DNA of 64,000 nt, from assembly GCF_024721315.2 (NCBI RefSeq), contig NZ_JANFAK020000003.1, positions 62,001 through 126,000 on the forward strand, given 5' to 3'. Below are positions 52,223 to 60,216 of the stretch, one piece after another; within the stretch, counting starts at the first letter, position 1; every line of letters begins with the position of its first letter. Made by a program: the position numbers and the translations under genes. The stretch is from Streptomyces sp. Isolate_45. Its GTDB lineage: Bacteria; Actinomycetota; Actinomycetes; Streptomycetales; Streptomycetaceae. Under the pieces are notes generated by a model that was not told where the DNA came from, searched no databases, and saw nothing but the letters and a program-made list of their open reading frames with translations.

Positions 52223-52379
52223 TATGGTCGATCTTGAGCTCGCCGCCGTGATCACGGCAGGGGCCCATGCGTTGGTGGTCCAAGGAAAGACGCCCCACTT
52301 CCCGTGGGGAAATGCAGGTGCAAGGCCTGCCCAGCGCTCCGATACGAAGGTCCCGACCCCTCAGGGGTCGGGACCTTCG
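52223..52379 (+). ncRNA. structured RNA or riboswitch-like leader with intrinsic terminator
   Basis: TATGGT (52223-52228) could be a -10 element. Downstream, hairpins CCCCAC/GTGGGG (52293-52309) and GCAGG/CCTGC (52314-52330, loop TGCAAGG) precede a very strong terminator. The stretch GGGGAAATGCAGGTGCAAGG recalls the P5-P6 core of cobalamin riboswitches, but the usual closing CCGCxACTGT is absent, so I do not assign that class. It lies before a MurG-like gene, 90 bases upstream of its start. Confidence 0.45.
52345..52379 (+). terminator. 16-pair intrinsic terminator or attenuator
   Basis: CGAAGGTCCCGACCCC (52345-52360) pairs perfectly with GGGGTCGGGACCTTCG (52364-52379) around a TCA loop. It ends the TetR transcript or the structured RNA just described, and could act as the switchable terminator of a riboswitch. 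Confidence 0.85.
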
Positions 52380-52468
52380 TGCTTGGGCAGCCCCGCCGGC
52401 GCGGGTCCGGGAACCCGCGCCGACCCGCGATCGTAGGACGCGCGTACGAGGCCAGTAGGGTGTGCAGG

Positions 52469-53641
52469 GTGAACACTTCCGCACTCCCGCGTTCCTTCCG
52501 GTTGCTCGTGACGGGCGGAGGGACCGGCGGTCACACGTATCCCGCTCTGACGGCGATCCGGACGCTGCAAGGTCGCCTCGCGGCCCAGGGCGGCACGCTC
52601 GACGTCCTGTGGATCGGCACCGCCGACGGTCTCGAAGCACGCGTCGCCCCGGCCGAGGGAATCGCCTTCAAGACGGTGGCCACGGGCAAGATCCGGCGCT
52701 CGGCCAACCCCCTCAAGATGCTGTCCGCCGCGAACGTCAAGGACATGGCACGCGTGCCCCTCGGCGTGGCCCAGGCCCGCTCCATCGTGTCCGAGTTCGA
52801 GCCCGACGTCGTCCTGGCCACCGGCGGCTACGTCGCCGTACCGGCAGGCCTCGCCGCGCGCCTCTGCCGCCGCCCGCTCGTCCTCCACGAGCAGACCGTC
52901 CGCCTCGGACTGGCCAACCGGAAGCTGGCGAGCTCCGCGACCCGCATCGCCCTGTCCTCCGAGTCCTCGCTCGACCTGCTCCCCGCCGAGCTGCGCGGCT
53001 CCGCCGTCGTCACCGGCAACCCCGTCCGGCCCGAGGTGCTGACCGGGCACCCCGACAAGGCGGTGTACGCCCTGAACCTCACCGGCTTCGACCGCCGGCT
53101 GCCGACCGTCTACGTCACCGGCGGCGCCCAGGGCGCCCAGCAGATCAACGGGGTCGTCCGGGACGTCCTCCCGTGGCTCCTGGGCCACGCGAACGTGATC
53201 CACCAGTGCGGCCCGGCGAACGTGGACGAACTCCGCGCGGCCGCCGCCGGCCTGGACCCGGTCCTCGCCGGCCGCTACCACCTCACCGGCTTCGTCGGAC
53301 CGGAACTGCCCGACGTCCTGGCGCTTGCCGACATCGTCGTGTCGCGCAGCGGCGCCGGCACGCTGGCCGAGCTGACCGCGCTGGGCAAGCCGGCCGTGTT
53401 CGTGCCGCTCGCCACCTCCGCGGGCAACGAGCAGGCCCACAACGCGCAGCACCTGGCCGACGCGGGCGCGGCCGTCGCCCTGCTCGGGGACGTCACCCCG
53501 GAGACCCTCTGGAACGCCCTCGGCCCGCTCCTGACCGACCCCGCCCGCCGCTCGGCGATGGCGGAGCGCGCACGCGCGCACGGCCGGCCCGACGCCGCGG
53601 AGCGGCTCGTCGACGTCCTGCTGGCGGCCGCCGCGGGCTGA
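52469..53641 (+). CDS. MurG-like glycosyltransferase (GT28) paralogue
   Basis: The 390-residue protein has the two-domain GT-B fold of MurG. The glycine-rich loop is TGGGTGGHTYPA (residues 13-24), and the C-terminal domain has VTGGAQGAQQIN and SRSGAGTLAELTALGKP, which bind the UDP-sugar. HEQTVRLGLANR is the lipid-acceptor region. MurG adds GlcNAc to lipid I in cell-wall synthesis. No other cell-wall gene lies nearby, so this is an extra copy outside the main division cluster and may act on another lipid or aglycone. The GTG at 52469 has TAGGGT eight bases upstream, so a leaderless transcript is possible. Confidence 0.85.
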   Translation: MNTSALPRSFRLLVTGGGTGGHTYPALTAIRTLQGRLAAQGGTLDVLWIGTADGLEARVAPAEGIAFKTVATGKIRRSANPLKMLSAANVKDMARVPLGVAQARSIVSEFEPDVVLATGGYVAVPAGLAARLCRRPLVLHEQTVRLGLANRKLASSATRIALSSESSLDLLPAELRGSAVVTGNPVRPEVLTGHPDKAVYALNLTGFDRRLPTVYVTGGAQGAQQINGVVRDVLPWLLGHANVIHQCGPANVDELRAAAAGLDPVLAGRYHLTGFVGPELPDVLALADIVVSRSGAGTLAELTALGKPAVFVPLATSAGNEQAHNAQHLADAGAAVALLGDVTPETLWNALGPLLTDPARRSAMAERARAHGRPDAAERLVDVLLAAAAG

Positions 53642-53807
53642 CCGACCGCACCTCCCGCCCCCATTCCGAGGCCCGTGCCACCGCCCGTGCGGTGACGCGG
53701 GCCCCGGCCTTTCACGGCACGGCCGAAACCCGTGGGCCGCCGAGCGATGAGTTCCGGCGCTCCCGACGGTCAAACCCTCCGACAGCACTCACCCGCAGGA
53801 GGACCTC

Positions 53808-54689
53808 ATGACCGCAACCGTGACCCGCACGCTGGAATCCACGGGCGCCACCATCACGTACGACGTCCACGGCGGGGACGACCGCCCCGAGGGCGGGGCC
53901 GGGCCCGCCCTGTTCCTGATCGGCTCCCCGATGGACGCGGCCGGGTTCGTGAGCCTGGCCTCGCACTTCACCGATCGGACGGTGATCACGTACGACCCGC
54001 GGGGCACGGGCCGCAGCGTCCGTACGGACGGCGCCGCCGAGACGGTGCCCGAGGAGCACGCCGAGGACCTGCGGAGGGTGATCGAGGCGGCCGGCGCGGG
54101 GGCCGTCGACGTGTTCGCGAGCAGCGGTGGCGCCGTCAACGGGCTGGCCCTGGTGGCCCGGCACCCGGAGCTGGTCCGCACCCTCGTCGCGCACGAGCCG
54201 CCGTTGGCGCAGGTCCTGCCCGACCGGGAGGCGGCGCTGGAGGTGTGCGCGGACATCCACGCGACGTACCTGCGCGAGGGCACGGGCCCGGCCATGGCGA
54301 AGTTCCTGGTCATGGCCACCCGGACGGGACGGATCCCGGCGAACTGGCGGGACGAGCCCGCGCCGGACCCGGCCGCCTTCGGCCTGCCCGTCGAGGACGA
54401 CGGCACGCGCGGCGACCCCCTGCTGGGACAGAACATGCGCGGCTGCACCTCCTACCGGCCCGACTTCGCCGCGCTCCGGGCCGCGGCCACGCGGATCGTC
54501 ATCGCGGAGGGCAAGGAGTCGCAGGGGCAGTTCCCCGCGCGGGCCGCCGCGGGCGCGGCCGACGCGCTGGGCGGCGGGACGGTCCTGTTCCCCAGCCACC
54601 ACGGCGGCTTCCTCGGCGGCGAATACGGCCAGCAGGGCGAACCGGAGGCCTTCGCCCTGACCCTCCGCGAGGTCCTCGAACAGGACTGA
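53808..54689 (+). CDS. alpha/beta hydrolase
   Basis: A 293-residue hydrolase with the canonical order: oxyanion loop LIGSPMD, strand YDPRGTGRS, nucleophile elbow FASSGGA, and a C-terminal HHGGF carrying the catalytic His. The elbow ASSGG lacks the first Gly of GxSxG, which some members tolerate. AGGAGG lies five bases before the ATG. It is monocistronic, and its substrate is unknown. Confidence 0.85.
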   Translation: MTATVTRTLESTGATITYDVHGGDDRPEGGAGPALFLIGSPMDAAGFVSLASHFTDRTVITYDPRGTGRSVRTDGAAETVPEEHAEDLRRVIEAAGAGAVDVFASSGGAVNGLALVARHPELVRTLVAHEPPLAQVLPDREAALEVCADIHATYLREGTGPAMAKFLVMATRTGRIPANWRDEPAPDPAAFGLPVEDDGTRGDPLLGQNMRGCTSYRPDFAALRAAATRIVIAEGKESQGQFPARAAAGAADALGGGTVLFPSHHGGFLGGEYGQQGEPEAFALTLREVLEQD

Positions 54690-54742
54690 CCCGCGGGGGA
54701 CCGTGGGGCGGCTCCAGAAACGCGGTCTGCCAGACTGTGTGC

Positions 54743-55003
54743 ATGACACATGAACAACAGTCCGTGGGCGGGGAGCCCGTGAACCCCGAATCCGCGTCCG
54801 ACGCGCCCGAGAACCCGGCCGCCGCGACCGGATTGGCGGTGGGCGTCTCGTGCGGCGTCGCCATCGGACTGCCCCTGGGGCTCCTCGTGTTCGACAACAT
54901 CGGACTCGGCCTGGCCCTCGGCCTCGGAATCGGCAGTGCCATCGGCGCAGGCCTCCCGGCCCTGCGGCAATCACGCCGGTCCGGTCCGACGGACGCCGCC
55001 TGA
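54743..55003 (+). CDS. small glycine-zipper membrane protein
   Basis: An 86-residue protein. Residues 1-28 are hydrophilic and acidic, and residues 29-72 form two Gly-rich hydrophobic helices (GLAVGVSCGVAIGLPLG and LALGLGIGSAIGAGLP) like a glycine zipper, suggesting membrane insertion or oligomerisation. The tail is basic (RQSRRSG). I do not recognise a family. It is encoded on its own between the hydrolase gene and a tRNA gene. Confidence 0.6.
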   Translation: MTHEQQSVGGEPVNPESASDAPENPAAATGLAVGVSCGVAIGLPLGLLVFDNIGLGLALGLGIGSAIGAGLPALRQSRRSGPTDAA

Positions 55004-55046
55004 CCCCGCTCCGCTCCAGCGGACCGGGGTCGGGCGGCGGGAGCGG

Positions 55047-55121
55047 CGGAGCCGGCCGGATTCGAACCGGCGTCCTCACGGTTTTGGAGACCGCGCGCGA
55101 CGACCGCTGCGCTACGGCTCC
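55047..55121 (-). tRNA. tRNA-Trp (CCA)
   Basis: On the minus strand the acceptor arms GGAGCCG and CGGCTCC pair fully, followed by T8-A9. The D stem GCGC/GCGC, the anticodon loop CTCCAAA (anticodon CCA) and the T arm GCCGG-TTCGAAT-CCGGC are complete. There is no encoded CCA end. The D arm is very GC-rich, position 26 seems to be lacking and the variable loop has six bases, so it differs from the ordinary streptomycete tRNA-Trp that I remember and may be a second gene or a divergent copy. Confidence 0.8.
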
Positions 55122-55274
55122 GCCCCCGCGCCCATCGTACGTGCGCAGCGCGCCGGCCCCCGGCCGGGCCGCGGCCCCGCTCCCTGGTGCCGCCCCGAGG
55201 CAGGGTGCTCCTCGCCCCCTTCGCGAACCGCCTGCGAGCCTCGGGGCTGCGCCGCCGGGCCGCCGCCACCTCGG

Positions 55275-56135
55275 CTACAGGGCCTGGAGGTTGATCGACC
55301 GGTATTCGTCCAGCACGGCGTAACCGGTGCTGTCGTACAGGCTCATCGCGACCTCGTTGCCGCCGAAGACGTTGAACATCATCGCCTCGTCGCCGCCGTG
55401 CCGGGCAGCCCACTCGCCGACGGCCATCGCGGCCCTGCCGTAGCCCTTGCCGCGGTGCTCCTCGTACACCTCCAGGGAGAAGCCGAAGGTCACACCCGGC
55501 AGGAACGCGTGCTTCACCCAGCCGGTACCGACCACCTGTCCGTCGGCCTCCATCGCGTAGAAGGCGTGACCGGGGGTCCGGTACCCCTCGGGGAGGTACC
55601 GGGCGAAGTCCCGGTCGGACTTCTTCCGTGCCTGCTCCGCGGTCAGCGCTCCGGCCCGGACGATGTCCTTGATGTACCCGGCCTCCTCGCCGGCGTACCA
55701 GGCCGGGTACTCCTCCTCCTTGAGCGGACGGACCGTCAGACCCGGCGGCAGTTGCGGCCGTTCGGAGGCGGCACGCATGCGTATCTGTTGGCGTACGGGG
55801 TAGTCGGCGAACCCTCCCGCTCCGCCCGTGAGCCGGACCTCCACCCGTCGCGCACCCTGCTCGGCGCACCACCGCTCGGCCCACACGCGCCCCTCCGGCG
55901 CCGTCAGGTCGTGGATCCGCCCCACGGTCGTCCCGTTGTCCTCCGTCACCTCGACCGCGATCCACTCGGAGCCGTCGGTGGCCACCGTCCAGCCGTCGAT
56001 GTTTTCCACGGTCCGCTCCAGCAGGCCCCGGGCCAGCGGCTCCGAGCACCCCGCGGCCCGGTAGCTCGCGAGCACCCGCTCCTCGAACCCGCCACGCCAT
56101 TCGCCCTGGTCGGGCACGATCTCCATCACGCTCAT
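55275..56135 (-). CDS. GNAT family N-acetyltransferase
   Basis: A 286-residue protein with an N-terminal degenerate GNAT half (about 1-110) and a C-terminal catalytic GNAT domain. The acetyl-CoA loop is EVYEEHRGKGYGRAAM (V-x-x-x-x-R-G-x-G-x-G/A pattern), followed by FNVFGGNEVAMSLYDSTGYAV, the classical motif B. The acetyl acceptor is unknown. The start MSVMEIV could also be the second Met. It lies beside the tRNA-Trp gene on the same strand. Confidence 0.85.
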   Translation of the reverse strand: MSVMEIVPDQGEWRGGFEERVLASYRAAGCSEPLARGLLERTVENIDGWTVATDGSEWIAVEVTEDNGTTVGRIHDLTAPEGRVWAERWCAEQGARRVEVRLTGGAGGFADYPVRQQIRMRAASERPQLPPGLTVRPLKEEEYPAWYAGEEAGYIKDIVRAGALTAEQARKKSDRDFARYLPEGYRTPGHAFYAMEADGQVVGTGWVKHAFLPGVTFGFSLEVYEEHRGKGYGRAAMAVGEWAARHGGDEAMMFNVFGGNEVAMSLYDSTGYAVLDEYRSINLQAL

Positions 56136-56226
56136 CCGACCACCCTACGCAGAGGGCGGGCGCGGGAGCCCCCCAATTCCCGTCGCCCGGGCGGCGGTCG
56201 CCACCGTCGCCCCGGCGCGGGGCCGC

Positions 56227-56499
56227 TCATGATCGGTCTTCGGCCGCGGCTCCCCCCGACCGCCGCACCGAGCCCGCGCACGGTTCCAGGTGGGGGCCGG
56301 TGAAGGCGGAACGGAACCGTTGGTCGTGGGAGACCGCGACGACCGCGCCGGGGAGGGCGGCCGGCGCCCCTTCGAGTTCCTCGACCAGGGCCGGTGACAC
56401 GTGGTTGGTCGGCTCGTCCGGGACGAGCAGCCCTGCGGGACGGGTCACGAGCCGCGCCGGCTCCAGCCGCCGCGGCGGGCCACCCCTCGATGCCGGCCG
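56227..56499 (-). pseudogene. C-terminal remnant of an ABC-F ATPase gene
   Basis: The minus strand encodes, after an in-frame TAG (56500-56502), a piece that matches the second ATPase domain of ABC-F proteins (ribosome-protecting resistance factors): RRLEPARLVTRPAGLLVPDEPTNHVSPALVEELE (shown here in parts only: Walker B LLVPDEPTNH, then AVSHDQRF switch His). The signature is degraded (SRGGPPRR for SxGQxRR). The rest of the roughly 500-residue protein, including both Walker A motifs, is gone. Confidence 0.75.
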
Positions 56500-56546
56500 C
56501 TACGATCGGGCCTTCACCCGATCCCGGCGGTCCGACGGAGGCACCG

Positions 56547-56750
56547 ATGACACAGGCCCCCGCGCGGACACCCGCCCGTCCCGAGGCCCACCCGGACACC
56601 CTCTTCGTCCTCACCCACTTCAGCCCGCGCCACTCCGACCAGGACGTCCTCGCCTTCTTCCGGGACGAGCGGCCCGAGAACGCACTGCTGTGGGCGCATC
56701 CGGACAGCCGGCTCCCCGAACAGCACCAGCGCGGCGGTGCGCATGCCTGA
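56547..56750 (+). CDS. short protein resembling the C-terminus of an MBL-fold hydrolase
   Basis: The 67-residue frame starts with an ATG six bases after GGAG and ends inside the RNA ligase gene. Its core FVLTHFSPRHSDQDVLAFF resembles the C-terminal region of RNase Z-like metallo-beta-lactamase proteins (LTHFSPR), but no metal-binding HxHxDH region exists upstream. It is either a truncated gene or a true small protein. The overlap with the RNA ligase start suggests they are co-translated. Confidence 0.45.
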   Translation: MTQAPARTPARPEAHPDTLFVLTHFSPRHSDQDVLAFFRDERPENALLWAHPDSRLPEQHQRGGAHA

Positions 56751-57774
56751 CGGCCACTGGTCCCCGTACCCCAAGATCCCCTCCCGTGCCCGGCTGGGCG
56801 AGGCGCGCGCCCGCGAATGGGTCGCGTCGGAGAAGGTCCACGGCGCGAACCTCGCCGTCGTGTGCGACCCCACGGGCGTCCGCCCGGCCAAACGCCGTGA
56901 ACTGCTCGGCGAGAGCGGCCTCGACGACTTCTTCGGCGTCGGACGGATCTGGCCGGCCCTCTCCGTCGCCGCGGACCGCTGCGCCACCGCCCTGCGCCGC
57001 CGTTACGACGCGGACCCCACGGCAGCGGTCACCGTCTACGGCGAACTGGCGGGCGGCCGCTACCCACACCCGGACGTGCGCCCCACGCCGAACACCGAGC
57101 CGGTGCAGACCGGCGTCTGGTACGCGCCCGGGTTGCTCTGGCTGCCGTTCGACGCCACCGTCGTCACCGCGGACGGCGTCCGTTGGGTCGGTGACCGGGC
57201 CCTGCGGGAGGCGGCGGCCGCCGCGGGCCTGCACTGCGCCCCGCTGCTGGCCCGGGGGACGCTCGCCCAGGTCCGCGAACGGGCGCCGGAGTTCCCGACC
57301 CGCGTACCGGCCCTCCTGGGCCTGCCCGAACTGCCCGGCAACCTCGCGGAGGGGCTGGTCGTCAAGCCGGCCGACGAGTGGTGGGCGACCGCAGGCACCG
57401 GGCCGGACGCCGGCGCGCCCGCGCGGCCGGTGGGCAAGTTCAAGCACCCCGCCTTCGCCGAGGACGAACGCTTCGACGGTTCGCGGCCCTACCGGGTGCC
57501 CGCCGACGGCGCGGCCGGCGTGCCCGGCTGGCTCCTCGGGCAGGTCACCGCCCTGCTCACCCCGGCCCGGGCGGCGGCCGCCGTCAGCAAGCTCGGCCCG
57601 CGCACCCCGGCCGAGGAGGTCGCGGCGGAGATCGTCCGGGACGCGGTCGAGGAGACGGCCGAGGCCCTCGGCGGCCTGGAGGAAGGCCTCGCCCCGGCCA
57701 TGGAACAGGCCCTGCGGGCCGGAGCCCTCGAACTCGCCCGCTTCGACGCCGACGACCGCCGGTCCCGACCGTGA
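56743..57774 (+). CDS. RNA ligase, Rnl2 family
   Basis: The 343-residue enzyme seals nicked RNA with ATP. The nucleotidyl-transferase motifs are in order: motif I EKVHGAN (catalytic Lys, about residue 30), motif III/IIIa YGELAGG, motif IV EGLVVKP and motif V KFKHP. A C-terminal helical region (about 250-343) is rich in Ala and Glu and could be the Rnl2 C-terminal domain or a variant of it. The start may be the ATG at 56743 or a GTG at 56737. It overlaps the preceding small frame. No polynucleotide kinase or Hen1 gene lies nearby. Its role, RNA repair or defence, is inferred only. Confidence 0.88.
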   Translation: MPDGHWSPYPKIPSRARLGEARAREWVASEKVHGANLAVVCDPTGVRPAKRRELLGESGLDDFFGVGRIWPALSVAADRCATALRRRYDADPTAAVTVYGELAGGRYPHPDVRPTPNTEPVQTGVWYAPGLLWLPFDATVVTADGVRWVGDRALREAAAAAGLHCAPLLARGTLAQVRERAPEFPTRVPALLGLPELPGNLAEGLVVKPADEWWATAGTGPDAGAPARPVGKFKHPAFAEDERFDGSRPYRVPADGAAGVPGWLLGQVTALLTPARAAAAVSKLGPRTPAEEVAAEIVRDAVEETAEALGGLEEGLAPAMEQALRAGALELARFDADDRRSRP

Positions 57775-57889
57775 GGAACCCGGGCCCAGAACGGCCGAGA
57801 TCTCGTCGGCGGCGCACCCGGTGACGGTGCGGCCAATTCCCCCTGGATCACGTGCGGCAGGCTGGACCGTCACACCGACAGCGCGGCGG

Positions 57890-57911
57890 CTACTCAGGCT
57901 GATCTGAGTAG
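57890..57911. promoter_or_regulatory. 8-bp inverted repeat CTACTCAG/CTGAGTAG before a membrane protein gene
   Basis: CTACTCAG (57890-57897) and CTGAGTAG (57904-57911) form a perfect dyad with a six-base spacer, 44 bases before the ATG at 57955. It could be an operator. Confidence 0.5.
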
Positions 57912-57954
57912 TCCAGCCCTGCACACGGCGTGCGTGGGAGCCGAGACTGGGGCC

Positions 57955-58362
57955 ATGCGCAATGGATTGCAGAAGCCGGTACGTGAACTGTTCGTGACCC
58001 TGCTGCTCGTCGTGGTGGCGGCGGCCCTGTGGGCCGCGTGGCTGGGCTGGGACCAGGAACGTGACGTGCACCCGGACGGCTCCACGACCGGCCCGTACGA
58101 GGCGTGGCAGGTGATCGGGCTCGTGCTGACCCTGCTGGTGCCGGTGTACTGGGCGGCGTCCCGCCAGTACGTCACGGCCGCCGTGCTCGGCACGAGCCTC
58201 GGACTGGCCGTCGCCGCCTTCTACGACTGGTCGGACGACGGCAGCGGGCTCTTCGTGATCGGCGTCGGCATGGTCCTGATCGGCAGCCTGGTCGTGACCT
58301 GCGGGCTCTCGCTGCTGATCGCCTCGTGGAAGCGGGAAGCCGGTCCGCGCCGCCTGCCCTGA
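57955..58362 (+). CDS. four-helix membrane protein, function unknown
   Basis: The 135-residue protein has four hydrophobic segments (about 13-31, 53-69, 75-92 and 100-124) with short polar loops, a single Trp-rich loop and a basic tail (KREAGPRRLP). I do not recognise a family. The ATG at 57955 lacks a strong ribosome binding site, but the dyad at 57890 lies where a promoter-operator would be. The 180 bases before it hold no other gene. Confidence 0.65.
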   Translation: MRNGLQKPVRELFVTLLLVVVAAALWAAWLGWDQERDVHPDGSTTGPYEAWQVIGLVLTLLVPVYWAASRQYVTAAVLGTSLGLAVAAFYDWSDDGSGLFVIGVGMVLIGSLVVTCGLSLLIASWKREAGPRRLP

Positions 58363-58391
58363 GCACGGCCGCACGTCGGGCTCCGGCCCCG

Positions 58392-60191
58392 TCAGCCGAT
58401 CGCGGCCAGTGCGGTGTGCGCGCCTCGGCACAGTTCCTCGTCGAGGAGGATGCTCGCGCCGTAGCGGCGTTCGGAGGTGGTGACCGAGGTGAGGGCGGGC
58501 ACGGCTGCCGCGGCCGGACGGCCGATCGAGCCGAGGAGGTCGACGGCCCGCAGGATCAGCGGGTCGGCGGCGTACTCCGACAGCCGCCGCAACTCCGGGA
58601 GCAGGGTCGCCACCGCGGTGTCCGCGTCGCCCGTCAGCCGCCACCACGCCCCGGCCGCGCCGACCCGGGTCCACTCCCCGGGGCTACCGAGCAGGGGTGC
58701 GACGTCGTCGGAGCAGCCGGCCGCGAGCGGTCCGAGGTCGGCGAGATGGGACAGCACCACCCGACCGCGCCCGGTGCGGAGCGCCGCGCCGATGACGTCG
58801 ACCGCGATCCGTGGATCGCCCGTGATCCGCCAATGGGCCCAGGCCGCGGTCTGGGTGCCGTGCCAGCGGTGGGGCTCGCGGTACCCGTGGTTCGGGAAGC
58901 GCCGTGGACGCAGGTCGCCGCGCGCCAGGTCGGAGAGGAGACCCGCCGCCTTGCCCGCCGCGGGGCCGATCCCGCCGAGCACGGCCGCCGCCGTCCGCGC
59001 GTGCGGGGTGTCCAGCAGTCCGATCAGCTCGCGTACGGCCGGTGCGCCGGCGGGGCCCCAGTCGGCGAGGATCCGCAGGGCCTCCTCGGGCCGGTCGCCC
59101 GCCAGCCGTGCGCGCAGCGCGGGCAGCGTCTGCGGGGCCCACCGCGCGGGCAGGGACGTGATGCCCAACGAGGGGTTGTGGGACCGCTTCAGGACGAGCG
59201 GCAGGGCCCGCGGGTCACCGGCGCCGATGAGGCCCTTCACGACGTCGTCGGAGGAGTGTCCGTCCCGCCAGGCGAACGGGAGCAACAGATCGGTGTACGG
59301 GGAGATCCGGGTGCCCGCGCGGGCGATGATCTTGGCGGCCGCGTCGGCGACGAGGACGTTGTCGGCGGCGAGTCCCGCGAGGACCGTCTCCCAGGTACCG
59401 GTCGGGGGGTGCCGACTCGTGCGCAGCAGCTCGCCGGCCCGTTCGACGGCCGCCCGGTGCGGGGCGGGCCGTCCGGAGCGTCCGCGCCGCGCGTCGGCCT
59501 CCTCCGGACGCGCCGCCCGGCCCACCGTCAGGTGCGCGGTACGGGCGGTGAGCCGCACGTGCGGATCCGCGTGGTGCAGCCACGACTCCCACCAGTCCGC
59601 GGGAGCCGGAGTGCCGAGTGCGGCCAGTACCTCGCCGGCGGCGAGGAGGTGGCAGCCCAGTACGTAGGGATCGGACTCCACGTCGGCCTGTCGCCGCAGC
59701 GCTTCGAACATCGCCGGATCGGCGGCCCGCACGTGCTCCACGGCCCCGGCGGCGGCCGCGCGGACCTCGGGGCAGTCGTCGGAGAGGAGGGCGGTGGCGG
59801 CACGCTGCCCCTCGACCAGGACGGCCCCCAGCAGGGCGTCCGGGCGGTGGGACCCCGCGCGGAGGGCGTCGGCGGTCCGCCTGACCACGTCCAGCACGGC
59901 GATCCGGTGCCGTCGATCGAGCTCGGGCAGCATGACCAGCAACCGCGCGAGCAGCGGACGCAGGATGCCCGGCCTCCGCCACCAGCCCAGATGGGGCTCC
60001 AGACGGTCCCACGAGGCCCGACGGCTTCCGGGCGTGACCAGCCCGCGGAGCAGCCCCGGTATCTCCTCGTGCCCCTCGGGCACGTTCTCCAGGACGTGCC
60101 AGGGCTCGTCGGCCGTCGCTCCGCCCGGGCCCGCCGGCGTGGTGCCGCGCCCGTTCCGCCGACGCCACAACCGGCTCACCATCTCGGTCAT
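58392..60191 (-). CDS. large HEAT-repeat protein
   Basis: A 599-residue all-alpha protein made of many HEAT-like repeats (for example LSDDCPEVRAAAAGAVEHVR, HHADPHVRLTARTAHL, LLGSPGEWTRVGAAGAWWR) covering about residues 50-599. The first 30 residues are basic and Gly-rich. Such proteins are protein-interaction scaffolds. No signal peptide, membrane segment or enzymatic motif is visible. It is convergent with the small membrane protein gene and upstream of nothing on its strand until metX. Confidence 0.8.
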   Translation of the reverse strand: MTEMVSRLWRRRNGRGTTPAGPGGATADEPWHVLENVPEGHEEIPGLLRGLVTPGSRRASWDRLEPHLGWWRRPGILRPLLARLLVMLPELDRRHRIAVLDVVRRTADALRAGSHRPDALLGAVLVEGQRAATALLSDDCPEVRAAAAGAVEHVRAADPAMFEALRRQADVESDPYVLGCHLLAAGEVLAALGTPAPADWWESWLHHADPHVRLTARTAHLTVGRAARPEEADARRGRSGRPAPHRAAVERAGELLRTSRHPPTGTWETVLAGLAADNVLVADAAAKIIARAGTRISPYTDLLLPFAWRDGHSSDDVVKGLIGAGDPRALPLVLKRSHNPSLGITSLPARWAPQTLPALRARLAGDRPEEALRILADWGPAGAPAVRELIGLLDTPHARTAAAVLGGIGPAAGKAAGLLSDLARGDLRPRRFPNHGYREPHRWHGTQTAAWAHWRITGDPRIAVDVIGAALRTGRGRVVLSHLADLGPLAAGCSDDVAPLLGSPGEWTRVGAAGAWWRLTGDADTAVATLLPELRRLSEYAADPLILRAVDLLGSIGRPAAAAVPALTSVTTSERRYGASILLDEELCRGAHTALAAIG

Positions 60192-60216
60192 GCCCGGCAG
60201 GCTACCGGTGCGTGGC

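Noticed and set aside
52289-52345. Assigning the leader of the MurG-like gene firmly as a cobalamin riboswitch
   Set aside because: Only the GGGAA and GGTGCAA parts match; the conserved closing segment is absent and the downstream gene has no link to cobalamin.
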